DNA of 27,850 bases, from the NCBI GenBank assembly GCA_030849805.1, contig JASANZ010001965.1, positions 1-27,850 on the forward strand. The letters are read 5' to 3'. Source of the stretch: Sergeia podlipaevii (taxonomy: Eukaryota; Euglenozoa; Kinetoplastea; Trypanosomatida; Trypanosomatidae). A program made the position numbers and the translations under genes. The notes beneath the pieces are model-generated. The model had not been told where the DNA came from, ran no database searches, and saw only the letters and a list, made by a program, of their open reading frames with translations. Positions 1 through 9,976 of the stretch are shown one piece after another. Position 1 is the first letter of the stretch; each line of letters begins with the position of its first letter.

Positions 1-2207
1 GCATCAGCGATGAGCATATATAAAGAAGCACGTGGCCATAAAGAGAGAGACACAAAAAAAAAAAGAAGGAGAGAAAAAGAGGAGCAAAACAAAAATAGGA
101 GAAAAAGAAAAAGGCACACATTGCATCTGAGCTATATCCAATAGAACTCCTTCCTCTCCTCCATCTTACAAAAGGAGAACATATATATCATTTGAAGAAA
201 CTGTTACGCGTGTGTGCGTGTGTGCGTGGCTTTTTTCTTGTTTTTTTTTCTTTTGCATTGTTTTGATTTCTATTAGAAAAAAAAGAAAAAAAAAGTGGTT
301 CAGTAGACTGATTTTTTTTTTTTCTTCGCCTCTTCTGCAATTCCCTCTATAAAAGTGAAATAGTACTTTTGTTGTTGTTGCGCGGATACGTTAGTTAGTA
401 TCTCTTTCCTTTTTCCCTTTTTTTTGCATTCTATGTGGCTAGCGTTGCCACTGTTTTGAATTTTTTTTTTTTAAGCGCAAAAGGAAAACAAGTGAATATA
501 CAATAAGAAGCAGCAAGTACACGTACGCACACACTGTGCGTGCAGCGCTCACGTAGTAGTAGTAGTAGTAGTAGTAGTACAGAGAAAAAATACAATATTC
601 AGAATAGAGCAGCAAAAAGTAATAATAATAAACAATATTACTACTTTAAATAAATAAAAAACTATTATAGTGAATGAGAGAAAAAAAAGAAATAAAAAGA
701 TAAAAAGCAAATCAAAACAACAACAAGAAGAAGACTTGAATATACTTAGTCTTCATTTGAATAGGAAAAAAAAAAAAGCAAAGAGAGAGAGAGAAGAAAG
801 AGGCTGCGTGTGTAGGAGAAAGAGAGAGGGAGTGTTCTATTCAAATTTGCATACCTGAGCAAGCATGAGGAGAAAAAGAGAAGGAAAAAAAATGACGGGA
901 GTGAAAGGTTAACAAGAAAAAAAAAAAAACGAGTAAGGGAAGATATACGAGCGTGCCTTACGTTTGCTTGTTGTTGTTGCTTTTCCAGCGACAGCGTCAT
1001 TTTTTTTTTTTCTATTTTCTTGAGGATTTGCTCATCGAAAAGTTATTTTCAGTCTTACTATATGCCATTGCTATAGTGTTCTGTCCTACATATATCTCTA
1101 CGGTAACAATACGTAACATGTATAACCCTTCTCTTGCTGTCTGTACTGTGTGCGTGTGTGTGTCCAGAGCACACGTAGAAGTGCAAAGAGAGGATATCTA
1201 AAATTTGTGGTGGAGTTGCTGCTATATCATCCCTTTTTTTCCCTTCGTTTCTGCTCTCTCTTTTCTCACACTGTTCTCTAGGTATTTTTTTTTTTTCTTA
1301 ACAAATAAAAAATGAAGGCGTGCGGCGTGAAACACGCACGCACGCACGCACACACACACGCACCTCTCACAAAATAACGCTCCTAAAAAAAAAAAAAGCA
1401 GAGATGACCCCTTTTTGTTTCATACAAAAAATGAATAGAATAAAAAAACAGTTTTCATCGCTTTCTCCTCTATTGTACTCAAAAAAAAAAAAAAAAAGTG
1501 TTGAAGGAGAGAGAAGGGGGGTGTATAACTCTATGAGGCATGGAGAATGAGATGCATGCGCAACTCGTAGGTATAAATAAATAGTATAAGGAGGGGGGGG
1601 ACAAAAATGAAGGGACGGATGGGGAAAAAATATATGAAAAAGGAAAAAGCGGAAAAAACTCTTTTCTCTCAGAAATCAATAGGAAAAAAAACATGCATTT
1701 ATTTTGTTGGATTGCTTGTCTGCATATTTTTCTTTTCTTAATGCATGTACCTAAAGGTCGAGCACGCACTCTCAGTGTGTATAAACGAAATTTACAAAAA
1801 AAACAAATTGAAAAAAAATGGGGTATAACTTACAGGAAAAAAAAAAAAAAATGTCGTTCACTGTAATAAACCATAGCAGTGAAAATATAAAAAAAAAAAA
1901 AATAACAATGAAAGATATTTGACAAAAGAAAAAAGAGTAGGCAGCATATTTTATCATTATCATTCTTGCCTCTTTTTCCTCTTCTGTCTCTCTTCGTAAA
2001 ACACCATTCTCTACACATACACTCCACAGACATACACATACATACATACTTACATGAATACAAACCTCCAGAATCATGCATCTCCGACATAGAAAAATAC
2101 TATATGTATGTGTAATGTGCGCCGCTGAGAGTGGGCTTCTTCGTCCTGCTTCCTCTCCGCATGCCAAGTAACATCGTGTGGTATGTGTGCATTCGCCATC
2201 GCCTTGG
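1..2207. other. AT-rich intergenic region, no gene seen
   Basis: No convincing coding sequence is present. The plus strand is dominated by A-tracts and purine-rich simple sequence, with T-tracts mainly in the first 1.3 kb. Short open frames on both strands translate to Lys/Glu/Arg or Phe/Ser/Leu runs, as expected from homopolymers. Because the flanking gene at 2208-5189 is read leftwards, at least the right part is probably its 3' UTR and downstream intergenic DNA. A CACG/CA-rich microsatellite lies near 1332-1364. Confidence 0.7.
553..579. repeat. GTA trinucleotide microsatellite
   Basis: Nine uninterrupted GTA triplets lie in non-coding DNA. This is a simple-sequence repeat with no evident function. 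Confidence 0.9.
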
Positions 2208-5189
2208 TCAAGATTTTTTCTTGGGAGGTTGAATAGCTGGTAACGAAATAGACTTGGTGATGAGTGAAGGGGTTCGTTCTTCCGCAGAGGTGGAGCGAGA
2301 GCGAGGTGGTATAGCCCAGTTTGGGATACTTGCGGACATTAAGTTCAATGTGGCGAGCGAAGACCGTTGAAAGTGTGTGTAAGGAGGGAAAGAGCTAGCA
2401 AAATAGCTCATACCGGCATCAGATGTCGCTGATGTTGCGATTGCCATCATCGCTGGTCCAGTTCCGCCGCTCTTCGCGCCTCCCTCTCTCTGTACAACGT
2501 GGTGAATGCTACTATTGATCCTTGACTTCTCGTTGTTGCTGTTGCTGTTGCTGTTGCTGTATTCCCACCACCCGGCATCACTGCCTCGCTGCTGCTGTGT
2601 GTTTCCTCCTCTCTCGTCTGGTGTGCCGGCAACCTCATCGTACTCTCTGAGAGATGGAGATCGTGGAGATACAGGTAGCCAACCACCACCATCACCCCCT
2701 CGACCTCCTTCGCAACCACAACGTGTGTGCACTGAAGCTGGCGGCGAAAGCGACAGCATTCTTCCCCCTACTGGTGAACCCATCCACGTACTTAGGGATG
2801 GAGTACCCCTTGTGATGCTGCTGTGGTGCTGGTGATGGTTGGCAGCGTTGTTATCCACTCTGGTGTTCCTCGACTGTCCCGCCGACATCACTGCCGTTGT
2901 TGCTGCTGTGCTTGCCTGCTTCTGCTGCTGCTGCTGCTGCCAGGGCTGCGGCCACGACGTCAAAATCGACTTAGTGGCATAGCAAGCAGCTGATTCCCCA
3001 TCGCCGGCACTACCAACACTACCTTCGTGAGGTAAGTGGCGCTCGAGCACTTTAATAGGGATCTCCTCTTGCGTCAGTGAATGCGAAAGCAACGATAGAG
3101 ACTGCGAGTGGGGGGTGAGAGGGCACACCGTCGTAGTCGTGGCAGTAGTGGCATCATCCGGAACCTTGGTGCTGTCTACATCGTGCCCAAGATTGCAGCC
3201 GATGGCCGTCGGGCCACCGCCACCTCCGGCAACAAACGGCTGCTGCGAGAGTGGAGGTCGTGAGTAGGCAACACTCCCATTCGTCGTCCGCCCTCGTCGC
3301 TCCCGCAGCACTGCTGGTGCAGTATTCTCTCCAGCTACTGGGTGAGGTACAAGTAGAGGAACACAAGGAAGCGTGGGAGGATCATCCGCAGTAGAGAAGT
3401 GGTTCATCTGTGGCGGTGTACCGCATATGCTGAGAGAGCGTGCCAGCGGCACAGCCAACTTTGACGCACTGCTACGCACGTGCCCCTCAACGGTGGAGAG
3501 CCTCGGGGTCCGCACGCCTTCCGAGGAGGAGCAGCTCTCCACGTACCTTTCCAGGTGCGACACCGCCAGTTGGTGCCGCTTCTCCTCTTCCTGTTTCTGC
3601 TGCTGCTGCTGTGAAGAAGCAGAAGAAGAAGAAGAAGAAAGCAGCAACTGGCGGCCGCGTAGGTCCGCTGCCGTTCTTCCACGCAGCACAGACGCCGTTG
3701 ATGAAGGCGATGAGTCCTGCTGTAACAGCGGTTGCTGTGGAGGTGGAGAAATTTCTTGCTGGACATATGCAGGGTGAACAGTATTAGGAGCAACAGGAGC
3801 AGGAGCGTGGCGTCGTCCCTCACGCGGAGAAGCGTAGCGTTGGTAGATCTTGGCAGTAGGCAAATGTCCATGGTTTACCAGCCCAGCTTCACACAAGCGC
3901 TCAATGGCCGTGGTACGAGGCGAAAGCAGCTGCGCTGCTGGTGGAGGTGACGGTGGAGGTATCGGACCAACAGGCGCGCATGTCACAGAAGACGTACTTG
4001 ACAACAGCCTAACAGTGCTTGCCGAGCTCGACACTCCGCTTAGCGTCCCTTGATGCGGCTGCTGCTGTGGGTACGCGCGTGGTTGCAGTGCCGGTGACTG
4101 CGGCTTCGCTCCAGAGAGTATAGAAGATGCGAGGTGGTAGAGTGGATGTAAGCCAGAGCGGCACCAACACCCCTCTCCGCCCACTGCACCAGAGCTGCTG
4201 GGGTTGCAGTCGATGAGAAAGCTCGGTGATGCTTTCGTAGCTGCTGTCGTTGTCGTAGTGGTAGTCATTGCAGCAACTTCTGTAAGTGGTGTTGTGTTCG
4301 CCCCTCTGCAGCCACCGCCTAGTACGGTGGAGGAACTGAGATGAATAGGTTCCGTGACGGTCGGCGCTGGCACGACACCCTCTGCTTCAAGCTGGTGCTG
4401 CGCTACCGTGTCTGCCAACATATCCATCTCTAGTAGAGGCATAGAGGAGGAGACGTACGGTGCCGTTGCGGTGTAGCGCGACCCATCCACCAAGCAATGT
4501 GGTGACGTGGTCCTGGCCACCGTCGTATCATCGTCTCTGGCCCCGCTTTTGCCCTCCATGCTTTCCGTAAAGCCGCCATCCTCATCATCCATGACAGTGG
4601 CACATGGCATGATGAGGGATACCGTCGGCAAATGCATGGGGTCCCTCCGTCTGCTGCTTTGATGGTTGTGGTGACTAGAGCGAGGATTACTCTGTGGAAT
4701 CGTGGATTGCCGCTGCTGTTGCTGCCGCCGCCGCTCTCGGTCTCTCTGTGTCTGATCGCGATAGTCTTCATCTTCATGGTCATCATCGTCATCGTCATTG
4801 TCATGCTCGTTCGCTTTACTGCTACCGCGGGTTGGAGAAGAGTGTCTAAACATCCCACTTGGATCTGTTGAAAAACCGCCGTGGCAGAAGCGGTGACGCA
4901 GCCGCACTGCCTCGAGTTCCGTAGAGGCGATTGAGCTGACGTACGTGCGTGTCACAGTCCTGCAGCTATTCTCTCGAGAGCCGCCACACCACCGTGTACA
5001 CTCCCGAGGTGTCACCGTGTCTGTTGTGGATATCTGCGTTAAACTCCCTCCGTGACGAGGAGGAGTAGCGCTGCGGCTGCAACTACTGGTGCTACGACTG
5101 CTGCTGATCTTGCCGTGTTCCGCCGCAGCCCGTTCACGCGGCGGCGAGTTCTCGCTAGCGTGCAGCTGAAGCTGAGTTGAAAAGGACAT
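2208..5189 (-). CDS. Large low-complexity hypothetical protein, probably disordered (993 aa)
   Basis: The family is not recognised. The frame is open for 993 codons in GC-richer DNA than its flanks and has an ATG placed 24 bases after an ideal trans-splice acceptor, so the gene is very probably real. The protein is rich in Ser, Thr, Pro, Gln and Arg and looks mostly disordered. Visible tracts are an acidic Asp/Glu run near residues 130-145 followed by an Arg/Gln-rich stretch, Gln runs near 545 and 750, Ser runs, and an alternating Ser-Asn run near 880. The C-terminus is basic and ends PPKKKS. Many Ser/Thr-Pro and Arg-x-x-Ser sites could be phosphorylated (inference). No membrane segment, coiled coil or catalytic motif is evident. 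It may be a scaffold, cytoskeletal or RNA-associated protein, but nothing in the sequence decides. Confidence 0.82.
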   Translation of the reverse strand: MSFSTQLQLHASENSPPRERAAAEHGKISSSRSTSSCSRSATPPRHGGSLTQISTTDTVTPRECTRWCGGSRENSCRTVTRTYVSSIASTELEAVRLRHRFCHGGFSTDPSGMFRHSSPTRGSSKANEHDNDDDDDDHEDEDYRDQTQRDRERRRQQQQRQSTIPQSNPRSSHHNHQSSRRRDPMHLPTVSLIMPCATVMDDEDGGFTESMEGKSGARDDDTTVARTTSPHCLVDGSRYTATAPYVSSSMPLLEMDMLADTVAQHQLEAEGVVPAPTVTEPIHLSSSTVLGGGCRGANTTPLTEVAAMTTTTTTTAATKASPSFLIDCNPSSSGAVGGEGCWCRSGLHPLYHLASSILSGAKPQSPALQPRAYPQQQPHQGTLSGVSSSASTVRLLSSTSSVTCAPVGPIPPPSPPPAAQLLSPRTTAIERLCEAGLVNHGHLPTAKIYQRYASPREGRRHAPAPVAPNTVHPAYVQQEISPPPQQPLLQQDSSPSSTASVLRGRTAADLRGRQLLLSSSSSSASSQQQQQKQEEEKRHQLAVSHLERYVESCSSSEGVRTPRLSTVEGHVRSSASKLAVPLARSLSICGTPPQMNHFSTADDPPTLPCVPLLVPHPVAGENTAPAVLRERRGRTTNGSVAYSRPPLSQQPFVAGGGGGPTAIGCNLGHDVDSTKVPDDATTATTTTVCPLTPHSQSLSLLSHSLTQEEIPIKVLERHLPHEGSVGSAGDGESAACYATKSILTSWPQPWQQQQQQKQASTAATTAVMSAGQSRNTRVDNNAANHHQHHSSITRGTPSLSTWMGSPVGGRMLSLSPPASVHTRCGCEGGRGGDGGGWLPVSPRSPSLREYDEVAGTPDERGGNTQQQRGSDAGWWEYSNSNSNSNNEKSRINSSIHHVVQREGGAKSGGTGPAMMAIATSATSDAGMSYFASSFPPYTHFQRSSLATLNLMSASIPNWAIPPRSRSTSAEERTPSLITKSISLPAIQPPKKKS

Positions 5190-5213
5190 GAGTGTTTTCT
5201 CCTTGTTTTAACT

Positions 5214-5234
5214 CTGCAAAAAAAAAAAAAAAAA
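5214..5234 (-). promoter_or_regulatory. Spliced-leader 3' acceptor with poly-T tract for the 993-aa gene
   Basis: On the minus strand a run of about 16 T is followed directly by GCAG, 24 bases upstream of the ATG at 5189. Poly-pyrimidine plus AG close to the start codon is the standard trans-splice acceptor layout in trypanosomatids. It supports both the gene call and the start choice. Confidence 0.75.
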
Positions 5235-6127
5235 CACGAAAGAGGAAGGAAGAATATATATATATACAACAATTCTAATGTAATCTTTAAAGAGAACTCT
5301 TTCTAAGTGTACGGAAAATAGATATTTATATGAGAGATATGACGGAAGGGCTTTCTGCCGCTGATGAGTGTTAGCTGTTTTCTATTTCTTATCTACTAAC
5401 TTCCAAATGTGCGAGTGCACTTTGATGTTATGAACGCGTACGAGTATTGCGTTGCCGTTTGTATATGATATGCAGCCTACACTGATATGTGTTTTTTTGA
5501 AAAAGAGAGAAAATGAAGTACTGCACGGATACCCCCGTCTACACTCAGAAAAAAAAAGAGGAAGAAAAAAATATGAGTTTTGGGATGGAGCAAACTGGAT
5601 TTCTTTTCCTATTGCCGTGCTCCCATCTCTACATACAGTGTAATAAGAGAATAGAGAAAAAGGAGGAAAAAAAAAGTGTGAATGCTTGTCTGCATAAAAG
5701 TGAAATGATAATATGTATTTTTAAAAAAGGCATGTGAATATTCATTCCTTCCGTGCCGTCAAAAAGATGTCAGCGGGAAAGACGAAAACAAGAAAGAAAA
5801 GAACGATAGAAATCGTTGTTACTCTTTTGCTATAGGTGTATGTGTGTGTGTTTGTTTTGCTTTTCTTCGCCGCCTCCATTAGTTTGCGTATGTTAAAAAA
5901 AAAATAATAACGATTGACGTCACTTTTGATCACTCCTCTTTCATAATATATTTTTTTCTTCGTAAACCCTATTTTCAGGGCCGCTCTGGCGCGCCAGCCA
6001 CTATTCCAAATACCTCGTTACTAACAATTGCCTAGAACTCCAAATGCGCAAAGACGTGGAAACCGGTCCCTCAGTCGGAGGGCGGTGCGGAGCTCCGGCT
6101 AGATCGGATGATCAATGTGGATCGATA
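5235..6127. other. Intergenic region with GC-rich, palindrome-containing right end
   Basis: From 5235 to about 5970 the DNA is AT-rich with A-tracts and no supported gene. From about 5970 to 6127 the composition becomes GC-rich and complex and continues into the zinc-finger pseudogene block. This part holds a 12-bp perfect palindrome (CTGGCGCGCCAG, 5986-5997), a CCCTC/GAGGG hairpin with a 5-base loop (6068-6082) and a 10-bp palindrome (6088-6097). I see no tRNA-like B box. Confidence 0.55.
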
Positions 6128-6940
6128 TCACTTTCTGGGCTTCACCTCACCCTTTTCATTCATCCTTGTGTACAAAGCCGAAGCGGATAGGGGAGGGGAT
6201 ACGATCTGCTCGGGAGTGAAGACAACCAAGTACATGGCAAGCTCCTTGCTCTTGAAGAGTTTATTTCGCTTTATGTCCTGTAGTTTGTATTTAGCTCGGA
6301 TGGTTGCTAGAGCTGGGCAGATGAGAAAGTTACTCGATGTTTCCACGCACCTCGTGTGTCGGAACCATGGCTTGTACTACGCATCTTATTGGTACATATC
6401 TAGGTGTAATGCGAGGGAGATATCATTGGCAAATGTCTTGCTGCACTGCGGGCAGAGGAGTCTAGTGGAAGGATTTTGCACAGTAACACGCGCGTCCTTC
6501 TTCGCAGCAACCGTGTACTGTCTCACCTCGGGGTGCTTAATGCGCATATGGAAGGCAAGGCCAGCCATGGAGGTGAAGGGCCGTTTGCAGAAATTGCACG
6601 AGAGCGGCACAGTGTCATTCGTGTTTGGGTTTGGTGTGCTAGAGTTACAGACACTGTGCACCTTGAACACGTGCACGTGCATATTGCCCCTGTACGCGTA
6701 CTTGTTGGGGCAATACGGGCACTTGAAGTGCTGTATCGTAACAGTCTTCGTCCACAGCTTGCGGTCATTGTGCAAGTGACGGCGCTGCCAGGCGTTGTAA
6801 GCGCACTGTGTGTCCCAGGTCTCTCAGATAAGGATTTACCCCAGGGCTTGTATGCCAAAAGTCACGACCCCGCAAACGTACGCGAGATACATTTGCAGGC
6901 TCCTGACTTCCCTCAGCACGGGGTACTACTAGTCCCTGAT
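6128..6940 (-). pseudogene. Broken C2H2 zinc-finger protein gene
   Basis: The frame ending at 6386 encodes C2H2 motifs. One complete finger begins FKCPYCPNKYAYRGN and ends with His-x4-His. A second begins LSCNFCKRPF and has its His pair in HMRIKH. A third begins LLCPQCSKTF but stops after its first His, at TAA 6386-6388. Upstream in the same frame is a finger-like remnant (CAYNAWQRRHLHND) lacking one Cys, then a TGA at 6824-6826. A further finger-like piece (CKCISRTFAG) lies in another frame near 6890. Downstream the original frame reopens to 6128 after two stops. There is no ATG at a sensible place. Stops, lost ligands and frame changes indicate decay. C2H2 arrays are uncommon in trypanosomatid housekeeping genes, so a mobile-element or foreign origin is possible (inference). 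Sequence errors near the N at 6971 could account for some breaks but not the in-frame stops. Boundaries are approximate. Confidence 0.65.
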
Positions 6941-8001
6941 ACCACGAAGAGGTGACCGGCATCATCAGGGNCCCCCCCCTCGCGCGCACGTCATCTTCCC
7001 TCCCTTAAGGAAACAACATCAAGTATCGTAATGAGAAGAAGTAACTTCTATGTATATGTATATAAAAGAAAACATGATTGGGAGATAGGAAGGGGTGAAA
7101 AGTGAAGAAAAAAAACAACAATCACGTAGCTACAACCACATCATACAAACTCAGGTATTTATAACGGTTTAAAATAAAAATAAAGCATATTGAACTGAGA
7201 AGGCAAAGAGAAGATAAGACTAACACAAGATTGTAAACTTCGCAAGTATCGTCTTCCTCCTCGCAGTGTGTATGTATTCACTTTGCGAGTATAGCATAGT
7301 ATAGTATATATATAGAGAGAGAGAGTGATACGTGAAAAGTCACAATTTTCAAAAAAAAAAAAAAGGGGGGGGTGACAAAAAAAAAAAAGCAGAGTGCAGA
7401 AACTATTCTTCTTTCTACGCGCACGTAAAAATAAACCAAAAGGAAAAAAAAAAAAAGCTGGCCTACCGATCTGAACCACTTCATAAAGGGAGACAGAGAG
7501 CAGCGCCCGCTCTTTTATTTTACTCTCTCAATCAAGCATCTGTATACACACAAAATATAACAAAAAAGTAAAAATAAAGTATATATGGAGAATAATAATT
7601 TTAAAAAAAACGCTCTACAAGGGAAGTTTGATATCATCACCCTTTGGAGACAACATTCGTGAGCATTGAGATGTCAGCAACATATCCTGTTCGCCCACAA
7701 CTGTGATCCAAATTATCTTTTTTTTTTTTTCCAAATATATAGCACACTAACAGAAGCAAAAGCAGAAGACGTGAAGGCAAAAAGAAAAAAAAAGAGGTAA
7801 CTCGAGCTAACAGACACTACACGTTGAAGACAAAGGGGGAAAAGGGGTGAAGTCGGGAGGAAGAGGAGAAGCTCAGTAGCGCACATATAGACACACCATC
7901 ACCCTCTCCCCACCGTTTCTTTTTTTTTGTTTGCCTATATCCTTTAACAAAGTTCAAAAGTAAAAAAAAGATCATATTTATGTATATAATCAAAAGAAGA
8001 G

Positions 8002-8024
8002 TATATATATATATATATATATAT
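8002..8024. repeat. TA dinucleotide microsatellite
   Basis: An uninterrupted TA run in non-coding DNA, followed by a short TG run. Confidence 0.9.
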
Positions 8025-8119
8025 GTGTGTACATATTACAGTGCCGTTATTGTCTTGCAAAAAAAAAAAAGCCATAGTAAACAATAATAAAAAATCCACA
8101 CATCTCTTTTTTTTCTCTC

Positions 8120-8145
8120 TTCTTCTTCTTCTTCTTCTTCTTCTT
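8120..8145. repeat. TTC trinucleotide microsatellite
   Basis: About eight TTC triplets follow a T/CT-rich stretch in non-coding DNA. Confidence 0.85.
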
Positions 8146-8609
8146 TGCTGGTAGTCATTTACACTGATGGTGATGCTTCTGCAATCTCTTATAGTCGTAT
8201 GTACTAACATTTTTTTTTTTAAATTGCAGTAACATAGAGAAGGAGGAGGAGGGGAAGAGAGTAATACAAAAATATATATATAGAAGAGCAGTAGAGAAGC
8301 ACTATGGAAAGCACAAGGTTTTACCCCTCCCCCTTCCCCTCCCTCTCTTTCCCTTCTCCACTCTCGTTGCACAATATATATATGTTATGTTGTCCATATT
8401 GCCCCACGCGCACTCTCCTACAAAGAGAGAAAAAATAAAGGAAACCAAAAGCAGGAAAAAAAAAAACACCAAAAAAAAAAGGTGCCGCCTGCGATCTTAT
8501 ATAGCGTAAGAAGACGAGTACGATCTATATCTATATGTATATGGTAGGTTTATGGGTGGACATGTAGAGTGATACACAGGACCTCCGGTTTGGGTAAAAA
8601 TGATATATG

Positions 8610-8631
8610 TCTCTCTCTCTCTCTCTCTCTC
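8610..8631. repeat. CT dinucleotide microsatellite
   Basis: Ten or more CT units in non-coding DNA. Confidence 0.9.
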
Positions 8632-9314
8632 AGTATTGGTAATATTTGCCCACACCGTCCTCGCCCACTTGAAAGGGGGGGAAAGGGGGGGATGTTAAAG
8701 TATAACGATGGCGGTGTCGCACGCCTGTCTCGTTGCAAGTACGATGCACCTGAACACAAAACAGAAAAGGCAGAAAAAAAGGAAAAAAAAATGCGAAAGA
8801 CCAGGCGCCGTAGCTTCACATGTGCAACAACAACAAAAAAAAAATGTCAGTACTAAGCTCCTCAGTTCTTCCTTTTTCTTTTCTCCTTGACATCATCATG
8901 TAACAGAAAAAAAAGATGCGGGGGGACGGGGTCCACACAGACTCCCTTCTTCTTCAACGTACGCACTACCATTTTCAAAAAATAGACAAACACGTATATA
9001 GCAAACTCATCAGTACACACTTTTTTTATAATCAGAAGAAAGCACCTCGAACAATTTTCAAAAAAGGAAAGAAGGTGGGTGTAGATAAATGGATAACCTG
9101 CTTCTATCATTTTTTCCCAATGAAAACCCGCAATAATAGCATCCCTCAGAAAAAAAAGCAAAGGAAATACCTGCATAGGGGTAATAAACATGAGAAAAAG
9201 AGAGAAAGATTGGTTTTGAATATGAAAAGTATAACCGTAAACATTGGAGGAGGGAGAGATCTCAGTATCACAATCTATATATATATCATGTGTCTGCTCC
9301 CATACTTAGAGAAG

Positions 9315-9334
9315 GAGAGAGAGAGAGAGAGAGA
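9315..9334. repeat. GA dinucleotide microsatellite
   Basis: About ten GA units in non-coding DNA, followed by an A-tract. Confidence 0.85.
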
Positions 9335-9418
9335 AAAAAAAAGGGGGAAAAAAATAAATAATATTAATAACATCTCGTGTATAGTTGTATATAAAAAGAG
9401 TTAAATAGGTAAGCACAC

Positions 9419-9436
9419 TTGTTTGTTTGTTTGTTT
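9419..9436. repeat. TTTG tetranucleotide repeat
   Basis: Four tandem TTTG-type units in non-coding DNA. Confidence 0.85.
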
Positions 9437-9556
9437 CCTTTGCATAAATGAGTATTGAAAAAAAAAGGGGGTAAGAGTGAAAGAGAGAAAAGAAAGACTC
9501 GTTATCGAAGTTAACGTCGGCATATAGCAGTTGTTTCTTTTTCTCCTTGCCTCTGC

Positions 9557-9976
9557 TTATTTGAGGGGTTCACATTGGAGTAGCATAGCTCGAACTGCAT
9601 TCATTGATGCCACTGCCATCTCGCGCCTCCGTGCCACCGCAGCTGGAGTGCGCCTAGCCCAATGAATTGGCTCCACTCGTGCCCAAGCTTGCGACAGTGT
9701 GGTGACCATGGGCACAGCTTCGTCAACTGCACCTCCTACCAAGGACGGGGAAATAGGCAAGACGCTGTTCCCATCTTCATCACAGCCGTCGCTGTTCTGT
9801 AAGCACAGGGCTGAGCTGCATGCTGTGCAGCTATCACCCAAACAATCCTGTCTTGCTGTGTTGACTGAGCGAACACTGGCAGGCAGCATATACTGGGCTC
9901 TGATGGGAACAATAGTAGTGTATCTATAATTCAGGTACGTGCTGCTGCTGTTATAAAATGCTGTTGCTCGAAGCAT
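9557..9976 (-). CDS. Small Cys-containing hypothetical protein (139 aa or shorter)
   Basis: An isolated block of balanced base composition in AT-rich surroundings encodes an open frame with no homopolymer bias and in the same direction as its neighbours. These are the reasons for calling it a gene. The first residues (MLRATAFYNSSS) are basic/hydroxylated and could be a mitochondrial presequence. The core holds Cys45, Cys50, Cys53, Cys58 and Cys65; the C-x4-C-x2-C part weakly recalls the oxidoreductase-like (OXLD1) N-terminal motif, not enough to name it. The C-terminal third is Ala/Arg-rich and probably helical. The start is doubtful: the T-tract abuts the first ATG and the first AG after it lies inside the frame. 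Initiation at Met30 (9889) would give 110 aa without the presequence-like part. A decayed gene cannot be excluded. Confidence 0.55.
   Translation of the reverse strand: MLRATAFYNSSSTYLNYRYTTIVPIRAQYMLPASVRSVNTARQDCLGDSCTACSSALCLQNSDGCDEDGNSVLPISPSLVGGAVDEAVPMVTTLSQAWARVEPIHWARRTPAAVARRREMAVASMNAVRAMLLQCEPLK

Larger units (their letters stand above)
6941..9556. other. Long AT-rich intergenic region, no supported gene
   Basis: About 2.6 kb of low-complexity DNA contains A-tracts, AT-repeats and purine-rich runs on the plus strand. An N flanked by GGG and a C8 run sits at 6971. Several 60-160-codon open frames exist, but all translate to Phe/Leu/Ser or Lys/Arg/Glu runs. A minus-strand 89-codon frame (8819-8550) starts with a hydrophobic stretch, but no AG acceptor separates the upstream T-tract from its ATG, so I do not call it. 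The region is probably 3' UTR and spacer of the minus-strand cluster. Confidence 0.6.

Noticed and set aside
5970..6127. tRNA gene or the conserved 5' hallmark of ingi-type trypanosomatid retroposons
   Set aside because: No B-box-like GGTTCGA sequence or cloverleaf was found, and the segment does not match the hallmark as I know it.
6386..6388. Possibility that stops in the zinc-finger frame are reassigned codons, as in Blastocrithidia
   Set aside because: The other genes, including 605-codon GPI and the roughly 990-codon proteins, have no in-frame stops, so the standard code applies here and the stops are real breaks.
8550..8819. 89-codon minus-strand frame with signal-like N-terminus
   Set aside because: No AG lies between the T-tract and the ATG, and the rest is low-complexity Arg/Glu and Pro/Ser sequence including a CT microsatellite.
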